A stretch of 64,000 bases of DNA from Prochlorococcus sp. AG-347-K10 (GTDB lineage Bacteria; Cyanobacteriota; Cyanobacteriia; PCC-6307; Cyanobiaceae): assembly GCA_003278955.1 (NCBI GenBank), contig QCCB01000001.1, positions 1 to 64,000 of the forward strand, written 5' to 3'. The notes beneath the pieces were generated by a model. It was not told the DNA's origin. It saw only the letters and a list, made by a program, of their open reading frames with translations, and ran no database searches. Shown one piece after another: positions 1 through 8,356 of this stretch. A program made the translations under genes and the position numbers. Numbering within the stretch: position 1 is the stretch's first letter; every line of letters begins with the position of its first letter.

Positions 1-1
1 T

Positions 2-112
2 CCTGAAATAAATAAGGAAGCTATTTTAAAAGGAAGATTAATTGCATGTCCAGGATGTTATCCAACATCAGCTCTTATTCCATTAGCTCCTTATCTATCT
101 CAAGGAATTATT
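2..112 (+). pseudogene. argC: Internal fragment of argC (N-acetyl-gamma-glutamyl-phosphate reductase)
   Basis: The first ~37 codons of this frame read as the middle of ArgC, the NADPH-dependent reductase of arginine synthesis. The active-site motif PGCYPTSAL, with the catalytic cysteine, is at codons 17-25 (Cys19). The 5' part lies outside the window. The frame then changes, with no stop, into RibB sequence around base 107-121 (GIIENEGD), so roughly the C-terminal half of ArgC is absent. This is either a real deletion joining two neighbouring genes or an assembly or amplification chimera. The identity of the fragment is secure; its biological status is not. Confidence 0.75.
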
Positions 113-1693
113 GAAAATGAAGGAGATTTAATATGTGCGGCTCAGTTTGCAACACCACAACAAATTAATTTTATGGCTACGGAAGGACGTGGTCTAATAT
201 GTCTAGCTATGCAAGGAGAAAAACTTGACTCTTTAGATTTACCATTAATGGTAGATAGAAACACAGATGAAAATCAAACAGCTTTCACGATATCAATTGA
301 TGCTGGACCTGAAAATAATGTTACTACTGGAATTTCTGCTGAAGACAGGGCAAAGACAATTCAAGTTGCTATAAACCCAAATACAAAACCTGATGATTTA
401 AGAAGGCCAGGACATATTTTTCCATTAAGAGCTAAGAAAGGTGGAGTATTAAAAAGGGCAGGTCATACCGAAGCAGCAGTAGATATTGCGGCTATGTCAG
501 GACTCTATCCCGCTGGAGTGATTTGCGAAATACAGAATCCTGACGGTTCCATGTCAAGACTTCCACAACTTAAAGAGTATTCAAAACAGTGGGGGATGAA
601 ATTAATATCCATAGCTGATTTAATAAGTTATCGTTTTCAAACAGAGAGATTTGTATTTAGAAAATCCAATGCTGTACTTCCAAGTATTTTTGGTAATTTC
701 AAAGCTTATGGATATGTTAATGAACTTGATGGTTCAGAGCACGTTGCATTAGTTAAACAAAAATCATCAAAATTAAGCGAACCTGTACTAGTAAGAATGC
801 ATTCAGAGTGCTTAACTGGCGATGCTTTTGGATCCTTACGTTGTGATTGTAGACCTCAGTTAGAGGCTGCTTTATCAAGGATAGAAAAAGAGGAAGAGGG
901 AGTTGTTGTTTATTTAAGACAAGAAGGTAGAGGTATTGGTCTAATAAATAAATTAAAAGCTTATAGTTTACAGGATGGTGGATTAGACACTGTAGAAGCT
1001 AATGAAAAATTAGGTTTTCCAGCTGATCTCAGAAATTATGGAGTTGGAGCACAGATATTAACCGATCTAGGAATAAAAAAACTAAAGTTACTTACAAACA
1101 ATCCTAGAAAGATCGCTGGATTAGGAGGTTATGGAATAGAAGTTATTGAAAGAGTTCCATTAGTAATTTGTCCAAACGATAATAATGCAGAATATTTGAG
1201 CGTAAAAAAAACTAAGCTAGGCCACATGATTGAGGAAGATAATCTTAATTCCAGAAATATCGATCCATTTATATCAATTTTTCTGGACGGAAAATATAAA
1301 TCTATTGATCTAGTTCCAATAAAAAATAACGTTATTAAATACTGTAGTGAAAAGAATATAAATATTAAACTGGAAAGTACTCCAAGATTATTGGCTTTTT
1401 GGAATCGACCAAAATTAGTTTGGAGAATTGTGCATGATCAGTATAGAACCAATTCCAACATTACTGATGAAGAAATAAAGAATATAGAATTATTTATTCA
1501 GTTTTTATCTAATTATGAAAATAGTACAAAGATTGGAATTATTGTTTCTCGAAACATTGAACAGGCATTACACCCAAAAAGTAGCATCAAATTAATCAAC
1601 ACTAAATTTACTATTAATAATGAAATTTTATATTCATCTACAAGAAAATTTAATTTAGATAAAGAGACATTTAGTATTGTATTTGAAAGCTAA
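2..1693 (+). CDS. ribBA: RibBA: DHBP synthase / GTP cyclohydrolase II, N-terminus replaced by ArgC sequence
   Basis: Bifunctional riboflavin enzyme: the RibB part makes 3,4-dihydroxy-2-butanone 4-phosphate from ribulose 5-phosphate, and the RibA part opens GTP. RibB is recognisable from [10 protein letters not shown] (about codon 38) through the [16 protein letters not shown] and HTEAAVD motifs. RibA follows with the zinc site [15 protein letters not shown] (Cys codons at 809, 842 and 848) and the RQEGRGIGL motif. A poorly conserved tail of ~150 residues follows RibA; I recall similar tails in marine picocyanobacterial RibBA. The frame is open from base 2. The first ATG is at 173, but starting there would remove the acidic DRENEGD active-site loop of RibB, and the arginine that normally precedes ENEGD is already replaced by Ile. 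It converges on the cyclophilin gene 4 bp away. Confidence 0.85.
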   Translation, partial: PEINKEAILKGRLIACPGCYPTSALIPLAPYLSQGIIENEGDLICAAQFATPQQINFMATEGRGLICLAMQGEKLDSLDLPLMVDRNTDENQTAFTISIDAGPENNVTTGISAEDRAKTIQVAINPNTKPDDLRRPGHIFPLRAKKGGVLKRAGHTEAAVDIAAMSGLYPAGVICEIQNPDGSMSRLPQLKEYSKQWGMKLISIADLISYRFQTERFVFRKSNAVLPSIFGNFKAYGYVNELDGSEHVALVKQKSSKLSEPVLVRMHSECLTGDAFGSLRCDCRPQLEAALSRIEKEEEGVVVYLRQEGRGIGLINKLKAYSLQDGGLDTVEANEKLGFPADLRNYGVGAQILTDLGIKKLKLLTNNPRKIAGLGGYGIEVIERVPLVICPNDNNAEYLSVKKTKLGHMIEEDNLNSRNIDPFISIFLDGKYKSIDLVPIKNNVIKYCSEKNINIKLESTPRLLAFWNRPKLVWRIVHDQYRTNSNITDEEIKNIELFIQFLSNYENSTKIGIIVSRNIEQALHPKSSIKLINTKFTINNEILYSSTRKFNLDKETFSIVFES

Positions 1694-1697
1694 ATTA

Positions 1698-2135
1698 CTA
1701 TATTAAAGTTGCTTTTAGAATTTTGGAGCCATTAGTAAGCTTTAGAACTACATCCATATCATCAGTCTTACCAAAAACAGTATGAACTCCATCGAGATGG
1801 GGTTGTGGTTCATAGACTATGAAAAACTGGCTACCACCAGTATCCTTTCCTGCATGGGCCATAGAAAGTGAGCCTTTTAGATGTTTGTTTAAATTAATTT
1901 CACATTTAATCTTATATCCAGGACCTCCAGTTCCAGGAGTACCAGATGCTCCGTCACGAGTATTAGGACATCCACCCTGAGCCATAAATCCAGGAATAAC
2001 TCTGTGAAATGCTAGGCCATCATAAAAACCATCACTAATCAAACTCGTAAAATTTTTAACTGTATTAGGTGCGTCGTCAGAGAAAAATTCGATATTAATT
2101 TTCCCAACTTCTGTTTCAAATAATGCTTTCGTCAT
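1698..2135 (-). CDS. Cyclophilin-type peptidyl-prolyl cis-trans isomerase
   Basis: This 145-residue protein is the size of a minimal single-domain cyclophilin. Typical motifs are visible: [20 protein letters not shown] near residues 28-47, [29 protein letters not shown] and LDGVHTVFG. It has no signal peptide, so it is probably cytosolic and catalyses proline isomerisation during folding. It is the last gene of a minus-strand block that begins with dnaK and dnaJ, a sensible folding neighbourhood. Its 3' end abuts the convergent ribBA gene. Confidence 0.93.
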   Translation of the reverse strand: MTKALFETEVGKINIEFFSDDAPNTVKNFTSLISDGFYDGLAFHRVIPGFMAQGGCPNTRDGASGTPGTGGPGYKIKCEINLNKHLKGSLSMAHAGKDTGGSQFFIVYEPQPHLDGVHTVFGKTDDMDVVLKLTNGSKILKATLI

Positions 2136-2172
2136 GTTTTATATGTATATAAATTTATTAGTACTTTAATAT

Positions 2173-2562
2173 CTAAAGCAGCTTTTCAAGGTTTTCCTTA
2201 ATGGTATTTATATCAATGTTATCATTTTTATTTTTGTCCTCCTCCCAATTTTCTACTTCTAGGTTTTTCAAAGGTGGTGAAATTAGTAACCTATCTTCTT
2301 CGGTTTTAGGTACAAAATTTTTTTCAACTAATTTGCATTCATAATCTAATTTTGTGCAGAAATCTTTTATTTCCTCTATGGAGATCATCTCAACTGTTGG
2401 CAAAGGGAAATCTTGAGCTTCTAGTAAACCACAATATCTTATTGCATCGTCCTTATCTTCAAACATAAGAACAATTGTCCTTCCCTTTAGTTCGATTGAA
2501 TGAATTCCTTCCTTATCTGTTCCTGAATTATATAAAAGAACAAATATGTTCATAAGCTTCAT
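2173..2562 (-). CDS. DUF3110 domain protein
   Basis: A cyanobacteria-type protein of 129 residues that I assign to DUF3110 from its opening MNIFVLLYNSGTDKEGIHS and the region ending in CGLLEAQDFPLP. The function is unknown. There are two in-frame ATGs, at 2562 and 2553; the second gives the usual family start. The acidic, lysine-rich C-terminus (NWEEDKNKND) looks disordered. It sits between dnaJ and the cyclophilin gene on the same strand, with ~20-40 bp gaps, so it may be cotranscribed with the chaperones. Confidence 0.8.
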   Translation of the reverse strand: MKLMNIFVLLYNSGTDKEGIHSIELKGRTIVLMFEDKDDAIRYCGLLEAQDFPLPTVEMISIEEIKDFCTKLDYECKLVEKNFVPKTEEDRLLISPPLKNLEVENWEEDKNKNDNIDINTIKENLEKLL

Positions 2563-2584
2563 ATTTTATATACATGATATTTGA

Positions 2585-3511
2585 TTAAGAATCAGAAAGT
2601 GATAATTCTTGCAATCTTGTATATAAAGCTATTTCTTCATCATTAATATCAGCAGGTATTACTACCAAAATTTCAACATATTGATCACCTATATTATTTT
2701 CAAAAGTTAAACCCCTTCCTCTCAAACGTAACATCCTCCCTGTTGATGATTTTGGTGGCACTTGAAGTGTGACATTACCATCAAGTGTAGGAACCTCTAC
2801 TGCACAACCAAGAAGAGCATCATGAGGAAATAACTCTAATTTATAAAGTACTCTTAAACCATCAATTCTTAGACCACTTTCCGTTTGAACTTTCAATTGT
2901 AAATAATGATCTTTACCACCTCTTGCTATATTTTCAAGTCTTAAACGCCATCCATCTCCGGCGAAAGGAGGTGTATCCACTTCTACAACAGTCTCATCTT
3001 CTAGCTCTATTAAAATTGAAGCTCCATTTAAGGCCTCATCAGGAGTTAATTCGATAATTGTTTCAATATCTTGGTGAAGTTTAACTGGAGGCGGTTCTTC
3101 TGGAGAGGTTGCAGGGTATTCATAATTATTAAATTCATCATCATCTATATTTATGGATTCATCTTCAATTGGTTCATTATTGTTATGATCATAATTTCTG
3201 GCGGAGTATTCATATCCAAATAATGAATCAAGATAATCTTGGAAATCAGGAAAACCAGTCTTGAAATTATTATTTTTATTATCATTATGGATATTTTTAT
3301 CCGAACTATTTTCCCACTTATTTGGGTCACGTAAATAGTCGTATGCTTCGTTAATTAATTTAAATCTTTCTTCTGCATTAAGATCATTTTTATTTAAATC
3401 AGGATGCCATTTTCTTGCTTCTCTTCGAAAAGCCTTTTTAAGTTCTTTATAATCGAAATCTGGGGATAAACCCAAAATCGACAAATAATCTTTTTTAGAG
3501 GAAGTAGTCAT
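2585..3511 (-). CDS. dnaJ: DnaJ-family co-chaperone (type II, no zinc finger)
   Basis: Hsp40 partner of DnaK, 308 residues. The J domain is at residues ~7-70, with the HPD motif at 36-38 (RKWHPDLNK). An acidic, Asn-rich linker (~75-155) and a CbpA/DnaJ-like C-terminal substrate-binding region follow (TPDEALNGAS, PPFAGDGWRLRL, PPKSSTGRMLRLRGRGL). There is no CxxCxGxG zinc region. The frame is open up to 3622, but the ATG at 3511 starts directly at the J domain and overlaps the 3' end of dnaK by 17 bp, so I chose it. The tight overlap suggests translational coupling to dnaK. Confidence 0.9.
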   Translation of the reverse strand: MTTSSKKDYLSILGLSPDFDYKELKKAFRREARKWHPDLNKNDLNAEERFKLINEAYDYLRDPNKWENSSDKNIHNDNKNNNFKTGFPDFQDYLDSLFGYEYSARNYDHNNNEPIEDESINIDDDEFNNYEYPATSPEEPPPVKLHQDIETIIELTPDEALNGASILIELEDETVVEVDTPPFAGDGWRLRLENIARGGKDHYLQLKVQTESGLRIDGLRVLYKLELFPHDALLGCAVEVPTLDGNVTLQVPPKSSTGRMLRLRGRGLTFENNIGDQYVEILVVIPADINDEEIALYTRLQELSLSDS

Positions 3512-5492
3512 TATCCCATGGATCATCGTCTCTAGAATCACCATACCTCGAATTTCTATAATTTCTATTCCTTTGATTATCCCAAGGATCATCATCCCAA
3601 TAATCATCAGAAAAAAGTTCATCCTTTAAAGATCCAAATGTATTTTTAATACTTTGTAAGGGGTTGTTATCAGTTTTCTTTTCTGCCGAAAATTTTCTGT
3701 TTAAGCCAAATAATGCTTCTTGCAGTGCACTTACTGAAATTTCCAATTCTTGAGGATCATCGTCATCTATATACTCTTCAACATCTTGAATGGCTATTTC
3801 AACAGCTCGTTGTTGTCTTTCAGCTCCATAGGGTCCAAATTCTAAAGAGGCATCTCTTAGTCTTCGTTCCGCTTGTGCTATTAGAGTTAAAGCACTATTT
3901 TTTCTATCAATGACAGATCTTTTCTTTCTGTCTTCGTTTGCTTTTGATTTTGCTTCTTCAATTATCGAATTAATTTCTTGTTCGTTTAAATTAGATCCTC
4001 CAGAAATTGTAACTGTTTGCTTTCTTCCAGTTGTTCTATCAGTTGCACTTACTTCTAGTAGACCATTAGCATCAATATCAAATGCCACCTGGACTTGAGG
4101 TATTCCTCTAGGTGCTGGGGGAATTCCTGATAGTCTGAATTTACCAAGTGATTTATTTTCAGAGGCTAAAGGTCTTTCTCCTTGCCTTACTTGAACAACC
4201 ACAGAAGATTGATTAGCTTCTGAAGTACTAAAAACATCAGATTGTCGTACTGGTATTGGAGTATTGCGAGGAATAAGTACCTTCATAAGACCACCGATAG
4301 TTTCTAAACCAAGGGATAAAGGAGTAACGTCATTTAGCAGTAAATCTTGTAAATCACCACTGATAATTCCAGATTGTATCGCAGCGCCAACTGCCACTAC
4401 TTCATCTGGATTAACCGATTGACAGGGGTCATTAGGAACAAGAGTCTTGACTAATTGTTTAACCATTGGGATTCTTGTACTACCACCTACAAGTACTACT
4501 TCATCTATATCTTCAGCATTCCATCCAGAGTCATCTAAGGCTATTTGAACTGGCTCTAATAATCTGTCTAATAGATCTTGTGATAATGATTCAAATATTT
4601 TTCTATCTATAGTCTCTTCAATATGTAATGGCCCCTCTTTAGTTGTAGTGATAAAAGGAAGGGAAATTTTTGTTTTTAGTAATCCTGATAATTCACATTT
4701 AGCTTTTTCAGCAGCTTCAGTTAATCTTTGCAAGGCTTGCCTATCCCTTCTTAAATCAATTTCATATTTAACAAGAAATTTTTCAGCAAGCCAATCTACT
4801 ATTTTTGAGTCAAAATTATTTCCACCTAATTGAGTATCACCACATGTTGCTTTAACATCAAATATACCATTTGATATTTTTAATAGTGAAACATCAAAGG
4901 TTCCTCCTCCCAAATCAAAAACCAAAACATTGTTGGAGGAACTTTTTTCAAAGCCATAAGCTAAGGCAGCTGCAGTAGGTTCGTTTAGGATTCTATCTAC
5001 TTTAATACCAGCCAATATTGCAGAATCCTTTGTGGCTTGTCTTTGAGATTCATTAAAATAAGCAGGGACCGTGATAACAGCAGAGTCAACAGTATCTCCA
5101 AGATATGTTTCTGCATCATTAATTAATTTTCTAATTAATGAACTGACTAACTCTTCAGGAGCATATTCTCTTTCTGTATTTGGACTAAGAACCCTTACAC
5201 TTCCAGTATTATTTGCTTTAACGTTATAAGGTACAGAAATACTATTCTCATCTAATTCATCCCAATCGCTGCCAATAAATCTTTTTAAGTTGTAAAAAGT
5301 ATTCTTAGGATTTAAAACAAGTTGTCTTCTTGCTTGGTCACCTATTACAATTTCTTTTTCTTTTGTAAAACCAACTATTGATGGTGTAGTTCTAGAACCT
5401 TCAGAATTAGCAATAACAATTGGACGACCAGCTTCAATAACTCCGACAACAGAGTTAGTAGTACCTAAATCAATTCCAACTATTTGCCCCAT
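3495..5492 (-). CDS. dnaK: Hsp70 chaperone DnaK (DnaK2/DnaK3-type paralogue)
   Basis: ATP-dependent chaperone of 665 residues. The nucleotide-binding domain (~1-385) shows GIDLGTTNSVV at residues 5-15, the NEPTAAALAYGFE helix, DLGGGTFDVSLL and VLVGGSTRIPMV. The substrate-binding domain and lid follow. The C-terminus has no EEVD-like end; it is an Asp/Trp/Arg/Asn-rich tail containing DDDPWDN twice. Cyanobacteria carry several DnaK paralogues. Coupling to a dnaJ and the unusual tail resemble the dnaK-dnaJ pair, sometimes named DnaK3/DnaJ3; which paralogue this is remains inference. It heads the chaperone block. Confidence 0.93.
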   Translation of the reverse strand: MGQIVGIDLGTTNSVVGVIEAGRPIVIANSEGSRTTPSIVGFTKEKEIVIGDQARRQLVLNPKNTFYNLKRFIGSDWDELDENSISVPYNVKANNTGSVRVLSPNTEREYAPEELVSSLIRKLINDAETYLGDTVDSAVITVPAYFNESQRQATKDSAILAGIKVDRILNEPTAAALAYGFEKSSSNNVLVFDLGGGTFDVSLLKISNGIFDVKATCGDTQLGGNNFDSKIVDWLAEKFLVKYEIDLRRDRQALQRLTEAAEKAKCELSGLLKTKISLPFITTTKEGPLHIEETIDRKIFESLSQDLLDRLLEPVQIALDDSGWNAEDIDEVVLVGGSTRIPMVKQLVKTLVPNDPCQSVNPDEVVAVGAAIQSGIISGDLQDLLLNDVTPLSLGLETIGGLMKVLIPRNTPIPVRQSDVFSTSEANQSSVVVQVRQGERPLASENKSLGKFRLSGIPPAPRGIPQVQVAFDIDANGLLEVSATDRTTGRKQTVTISGGSNLNEQEINSIIEEAKSKANEDRKKRSVIDRKNSALTLIAQAERRLRDASLEFGPYGAERQQRAVEIAIQDVEEYIDDDDPQELEISVSALQEALFGLNRKFSAEKKTDNNPLQSIKNTFGSLKDELFSDDYWDDDPWDNQRNRNYRNSRYGDSRDDDPWDNDYFL

Positions 5493-5704
5493 GATTTTAG
5501 ATTGCTAAATTAAGCAAAATTTACTAATGAATTTAATTAATTTTTATCTTAGATATTTACATATAATAATAAAAATCAAATATTTTCAACTTAATTTAAA
5601 TAAATAAGATTATTTATAACTTATTAATAGGATTACTACCTATTTAAAATATTCTTTAAAGAAGATGATGTTGATGTAGTCAACCAAAATAAACTAATAT
5701 AAAA

Positions 5705-5791
5705 CGGAGAGAGAGGGATTCGAACCCTCGATAAAGTTGCCTCTATACAGCATTTCCAGTGCTGCGCCTTCAACCACTCGGCCACCTCTCC
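5705..5791 (-). tRNA. tRNA-Ser (anticodon GGA)
   Basis: On the minus strand the sequence folds as a class II tRNA: acceptor stem GGAGAGG paired with TCTCTCC (one G-T pair), D-arm sequence GCCGAGTGGTTGAAGGC, anticodon stem CAGCA/TGCTG around the loop CTGGAAA (anticodon GGA), a long variable arm (TATAGAGGCAACTTTATC) and T-arm GAGGGTTCGAATCCCTC. The discriminator base is G. CCA is not encoded. It lies between divergently oriented dnaK and the ferredoxin gene. Confidence 0.95.
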
Positions 5792-5840
5792 CAAGATATC
5801 CATTTTAACTCTTGATCATCCCATTTTTGAGGAAAGTTAT

Positions 5841-6215
5841 TTGAAAAAGACTTTCACAGTCACGATTAAAAATAAGGAAACCGGTAAGGTTTACCAAGAA
5901 CAGGTTAATAGTGATGATTACATACTTAAGGAATTTGAAAAGAAAGGCTTCAAACTTGCATTTTCATGTAGAAATGGTTGCTGTACAAGTTGTGCAGTTA
6001 AAATTAAATCTGGAACCTTAAAACAACCTGAAGCCATGGGTGTATCACAGGCTTTAAAAGACAAAGGTTATGCACTTCTTTGTGTCGCTAGAGCAACATC
6101 AGATCTTGAGGTAGAAACTACATATGAAGATGAAGTTTACGATTTACAATTTGGACAATATTTTGGCAGGGGAAACACAAGAGTTGCGCCACCTTGGGAA
6201 TTTGAGGAAGATTAA
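5841..6215 (+). CDS. Plant-type [2Fe-2S] ferredoxin
   Basis: Electron carrier of 124 residues. The cluster motif CRNGCCTSC (Cys-x4-Cys-x2-Cys) lies near residues 45-53, and the fourth ligand is in ALLCVARA ~29 residues later. The C-terminus runs ~30 residues past a classical PetF and ends in an acidic PPWEFEED. The best start is TTG at 5841, preceded by the Shine-Dalgarno-like GAGGAAAG; no ATG lies close by. It is followed after 5 bp by the inositol-phosphatase gene. Probably an accessory ferredoxin rather than the main photosynthetic PetF, but that is inference. Confidence 0.9.
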   Translation: MKKTFTVTIKNKETGKVYQEQVNSDDYILKEFEKKGFKLAFSCRNGCCTSCAVKIKSGTLKQPEAMGVSQALKDKGYALLCVARATSDLEVETTYEDEVYDLQFGQYFGRGNTRVAPPWEFEED

Positions 6216-6220
6216 CCTTC

Positions 6221-7069
6221 ATGTTTAAATTAAGTGAAATAGAGGAACTTTCAAATCAAGTAAACTTATCTATTTTGTATGAAATAGCTAAGAATTCCGC
6301 TCAAATTGGTAATGAAATTTTAAAAGTTAATTACAATCAAATTCAGAAAATATCATCAAAGGGTAGGAAGGGTGATCTTGTTACCAATGTAGATTTGGAA
6401 GTTGAAAATAAAATAAAAGAATATTTATTAGAAGAGACACCAAACATATCTATAAATGCAGAGGAATCGGGTAAGGTAGCCAAATCTTCGGATTTAACTT
6501 GGTGTATAGACCCATTAGACGGTACAACAAATTATTCCCATGGATATCCTTTTTTTGGAACTTCTATTGGTCTTGTATATAAAAATAAGCCAATAATAGG
6601 TGCTATATCAGTACCTTATTTAAATGAACTATATTCTGCATGTATAGGTTTAGGTTCGTACTGCAATGATAGTGAACTTAAAGTATCGAATCCCTCTAAT
6701 CTTTCTGATAGTCTACTTGTAACAGGTTTCTCTTATGACAGATTTGAGACAGAGGATAATAATTATGCTGAATTTTGTTATTTAACACATAAAACTAGAG
6801 GTGTTAGAAGAGGAGGTGCAGCAGCTGTTGATCTAGCATTTGTTGCGGCAGGTAAGGTAGATGGATATTGGGAAAGAGGATTGGAGGTGTGGGACATAGC
6901 GGCCGGTGCTATTATTGTAAAAGAGGCTGGTGGTATTATTTCTGATTATCCATCAGGCGAATTTAATTTAAGTTCAGGAAGAATTTTAGCTTGTTCTCCC
7001 AGCCTTGAGAATGAATTAAAAAATGAACTAGATAAAGTTTCTCCATTTAAAAAAAATCTCTATACCTAA
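6221..7069 (+). CDS. suhB: Inositol monophosphatase family protein (SuhB-like)
   Basis: Mg-dependent sugar or inositol phosphatase of 282 residues. The metal-binding motif IDPLDGTTNYSHGYPF is near residue 97, with the upstream acidic site NAEESGK and the C-terminal WERGLEVWDIAAGAIIVKEA block. Length and motif order match the IMPase family. The true substrate (inositol phosphate, PAP or a bisphosphate) cannot be read from sequence. It sits between ferredoxin and hisZ in a same-strand run with gaps under 20 bp. Confidence 0.9.
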   Translation: MFKLSEIEELSNQVNLSILYEIAKNSAQIGNEILKVNYNQIQKISSKGRKGDLVTNVDLEVENKIKEYLLEETPNISINAEESGKVAKSSDLTWCIDPLDGTTNYSHGYPFFGTSIGLVYKNKPIIGAISVPYLNELYSACIGLGSYCNDSELKVSNPSNLSDSLLVTGFSYDRFETEDNNYAEFCYLTHKTRGVRRGGAAAVDLAFVAAGKVDGYWERGLEVWDIAAGAIIVKEAGGIISDYPSGEFNLSSGRILACSPSLENELKNELDKVSPFKKNLYT

Positions 7070-7087
7070 AATTAGATAAATAGTAAA

Positions 7088-8239
7088 ATGACCGAAATAA
7101 AAGAAATTAAATTAGTCGATGTAAAAAATAACTCAAATATCATAAATAATTTAAATTGTATTTATAAACTATGGGGGTATGAAGAGGTTTCACCTTCATT
7201 TATAAATACTTTAGAGACCATAAAAGGCCATGGCGTTATTGACGAAAACCATGTTGTAGGAATAGTTAGTAATAATTCATTATGTCTCAGGCCAGAAATG
7301 ACAACATCAATTGTTAAATTGTCATCTACTAGATTAATAAATAAGAAAAGACCTATAAGATTATTCACTAATGGAATGGTTTTTGATAAAAAACAAAATA
7401 ATAAAAATTCATTTAAGTTACAAGAAAAATTGCAGAGTGGAATTGAATTAATTGGATATGATACAAAATATCCAGAAATTGAAGTTATTAATATTTTGTT
7501 TGATTCAATCGATAATATTAATTTGAAGGATGGTTGTAATTTATTTCTACTAGTAAGCACCACAAAAATAATGGACTTGATACTGAACAAATATAAGAAT
7601 AATAATTTTGAAGATATTAAGAAAAGTCTGGTAAATTTTGATCAAGTTAATTTATCTAAATTAGGTATAGATGAAGATGATAAATATATTCTTAAAGATC
7701 TTTTATTCACACGTGGAGAGCCAATTGCAATATTAAAAAAATTAAAAACTTTATATGGTACTAGTAAAACATTAGATGACTTGAATTTTTTATTTGAAAC
7801 ATTATCAAAAATATCAAATAAATATGGTGTTAAATTACAACTTGATCCCACTTTTCAACCTCACTTAAATTTATATGAAGGTATAGTTTTTCAGCTAATA
7901 GGGGATAATGGTAAAAATAAAAGCGTCATTGCAAAAGGCGGAAGATATGATGAGTTAGTAAGATCATTCAGTCCTAATGAGAAGATATTTAATGGGATTG
8001 GATTTACAATCTCAGTAGATATTTTAAGAAATTTAATTAATGAAGAAAAGACAAATAAAAAAAAGATTTTATTGATGTTTAAAGATTCTTATTTATTAGA
8101 AAAAGGGATGAATGAACAAAAAGTACAACAGAAAAAAGGAAATATTGCTGTCTTACATTTAAATCCATGTGATGACTTGGCTAAAGCAAATCAAATTATG
8201 AAAGAAAATAATTGTAGTGAGATTTTGTGGGTTAAATAA
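7088..8239 (+). CDS. hisZ: ATP phosphoribosyltransferase regulatory subunit HisZ
   Basis: A 383-residue histidyl-tRNA synthetase paralogue lacking the tRNA-binding C-terminal domain, as expected for HisZ, which pairs with a short HisG in the first step of histidine synthesis. Visible HisRS-like features are SLCLRPEMTTSIVKL (motif 2 region), ELIGYDTKYPEIEVI and the C-terminal AKGGRYDELVRSF. The N-terminal segment (residues 1-30) is unusually Asn-rich. A misannotated full HisRS is unlikely because of the length and the missing anticodon-binding domain. Confidence 0.85.
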   Translation: MTEIKEIKLVDVKNNSNIINNLNCIYKLWGYEEVSPSFINTLETIKGHGVIDENHVVGIVSNNSLCLRPEMTTSIVKLSSTRLINKKRPIRLFTNGMVFDKKQNNKNSFKLQEKLQSGIELIGYDTKYPEIEVINILFDSIDNINLKDGCNLFLLVSTTKIMDLILNKYKNNNFEDIKKSLVNFDQVNLSKLGIDEDDKYILKDLLFTRGEPIAILKKLKTLYGTSKTLDDLNFLFETLSKISNKYGVKLQLDPTFQPHLNLYEGIVFQLIGDNGKNKSVIAKGGRYDELVRSFSPNEKIFNGIGFTISVDILRNLINEEKTNKKKILLMFKDSYLLEKGMNEQKVQQKKGNIAVLHLNPCDDLAKANQIMKENNCSEILWVK

Positions 8240-8275
8240 AACCTTTTAAAAAGGTATTTAACTTTTAAATTCACA

Positions 8276-8291
8276 TATTGTTCGGACAATA
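8276..8291. repeat. Short inverted repeat in the htpG leader
   Basis: TATTGT-TCGG-ACAATA is a perfect 6-bp inverted repeat with a 4-base loop, 66 bp upstream of the htpG ATG. It could form a small RNA hairpin or be a protein site. There is no T-run after it, so it is not a terminator. A weaker 6-bp repeat (ACCTTT/AAAGGT) just after hisZ at 8241-8255 may be a weak terminator. Confidence 0.3.
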
Positions 8292-8356
8292 CTCCTAATT
8301 AAACTTGATTAACTAGTTTTTACGAAATAAGATTTAATATGTTTGATTTTTTTTAA

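Noticed and set aside
3512..3622. 37-codon N-terminal extension of dnaJ upstream of ATG 3511
   Set aside because: It lies inside dnaK in another frame and precedes the conserved J-domain start; the extension has no domain.
7162..7590. Long minus-strand frame opposite hisZ
   Set aside because: It is a mirror of the hisZ coding strand; the plus-strand protein has family motifs and the minus one does not.
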